From positions 1 through 5,930 of the forward strand of contig CALFRX010000072.1 of assembly GCA_937919295.1 (NCBI GenBank): DNA of 5,930 nucleotides. The letters are read 5' to 3'. The notes under the pieces were generated by a model, which ran no database searches, was not told the origin of the DNA, and saw nothing but the letters and a program-made list of their open reading frames with translations. Each line of letters begins with the position of its first letter. Positions within the stretch are counted from its first letter, which is position 1. Positions 5,643 to 5,930 of this stretch are shown piece by piece. The DNA is from an uncultured Peptococcaceae bacterium. GTDB lineage: Bacteria > Bacillota > Dehalobacteriia > UBA7702. Both the position numbers and the translations under genes were made by a program.

Positions 5643-5930
5643 TGGTGGAGATGAGGGGAGTTGAACCCCGAGAGGGCGGAAACCGTATAGAAAACCTGCC
5701 GGTGGCAGGTTTTAGGCCGTCGACAAAGACTGATGCGCGGCGAACCCCTTGCCCCGCGACTGTTTGCGTACATCCGGGTACGCGGCGCAGCCGCAGGTCA
5801 ATGCGTTCACCGGCCCGACCCTTAACCTTAGGAAAGGCCGAAGGGCTTGCCAAGGTTAAGATAGTGTCCTTCGGCAGCAAATACCAAAGGTATTTGCCCG
5901 AAAAGACGAAGCCTTTCTCGACGGCCTATC
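5643..5930 (-). ncRNA. ssrA: 3' part of a tmRNA-like structured RNA (probable ssrA), cut by the window edge
   Basis: tmRNA rescues stalled ribosomes by acting as tRNA and then as mRNA. On the minus strand the RNA ends in CCA (5645-5643), preceded by discriminator A and CATCTCC as the 3' acceptor strand (5653-5647). Before that is a T-arm with GGGG/CCCC and the canonical loop TTCAACT (5665-5659). A terminator follows at once. Upstream is a series of stems typical of a pseudoknot-rich RNA: a 10-bp stem in the AAAACCTGCC region (near 5690-5712), a 9-bp stem 5821-5829/5852-5860 and a 9-bp stem 5877-5885/5889-5897. An 11-bp long-range helix joins 5713-5723 to 5918-5928. No matching 5' acceptor strand (GGAGATG) and no peptide-tag reading frame are found within the 288 nt, so both should lie beyond the window. 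A tRNA is unlikely because no cloverleaf fits. The lowest T-stem pair is a C-U mismatch. Confidence 0.65.

Noticed and set aside
5506..5661. Plus-strand ATG frame after the long hairpin (52 codons)
   Set aside because: It has no ribosome site of its own and runs through the terminator and into the T-arm of the RNA gene on the other strand.
5643..5735. Ordinary tRNA gene ending in CCA
   Set aside because: The T-arm and CCA fit, but no matching acceptor 5' strand, D-arm or anticodon arm exists within 75-95 nt upstream.
5548..5880. Minus-strand 110-aa reading frame at the right end
   Set aside because: It overlaps the tmRNA-like RNA and its terminator, has no family resemblance, and is explained by the GC-rich structured RNA.
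1..5930. CRISPR array or clustered defence system
   Set aside because: No regularly spaced direct repeats and no genes of such systems were seen. The repeats present are single palindromes.

Overview
This window looks like chromosomal DNA of an anaerobic member of the Bacillota (Clostridia-like). The evidence is strong AGGAGG-type ribosome binding sites, consensus sigma-A promoters, a small clostridial-type ferredoxin, an XRE regulator with a membrane tail, a DUF4491-family gene and a two-domain glutamine-dependent NAD+ synthetase. GC content is mid-range by eye. This placement rests on family resemblance only.

Left part (1-1110). A perfect 31-bp palindrome fills positions 1-71. It is combined with a leftward promoter, a Shine-Dalgarno in its loop and an ATG in its stem, as if a gene starts here and runs off the left edge. 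A bidirectional terminator (about 100-143) separates it from a leftward pair: a 62-aa [4Fe-4S] ferredoxin and, upstream of that, a 216-aa XRE regulator with four predicted membrane helices.

Middle (1110-4520). Divergent from the regulator, a consensus promoter drives a Cof-type HAD phosphatase gene. Directly behind it lies a DUF4491 gene that is clearly broken: it has a stop at codon 3 and an 8-bp tandem duplication that shifts the conserved C-terminus out of frame. A two-tier terminator ends this unit and meets, tail to tail, the leftward nadE gene, which has its own promoter and a leader of about 100 nt.

Right part (4520-5930). A decayed IS3-family insertion sequence carries an internal orfA/orfB deletion, frameshifts and a changed catalytic Asp. 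It lies upstream of a rightward gene for a 53-aa two-helix membrane protein, whose promoter -35 may lie in the IS end. A 42-bp imperfect hairpin follows. The window ends in the 3' part of a leftward structured RNA with a T-arm, CCA end and strong terminator, most likely tmRNA (ssrA). Its 5' part and tag sequence would lie beyond the right edge.

The genes do not form one pathway. The picture is housekeeping genes (nadE, ssrA, ferredoxin, HAD phosphatase) interleaved with decaying or palindromic elements. I see no CRISPR array, defence system or biosynthetic cluster.
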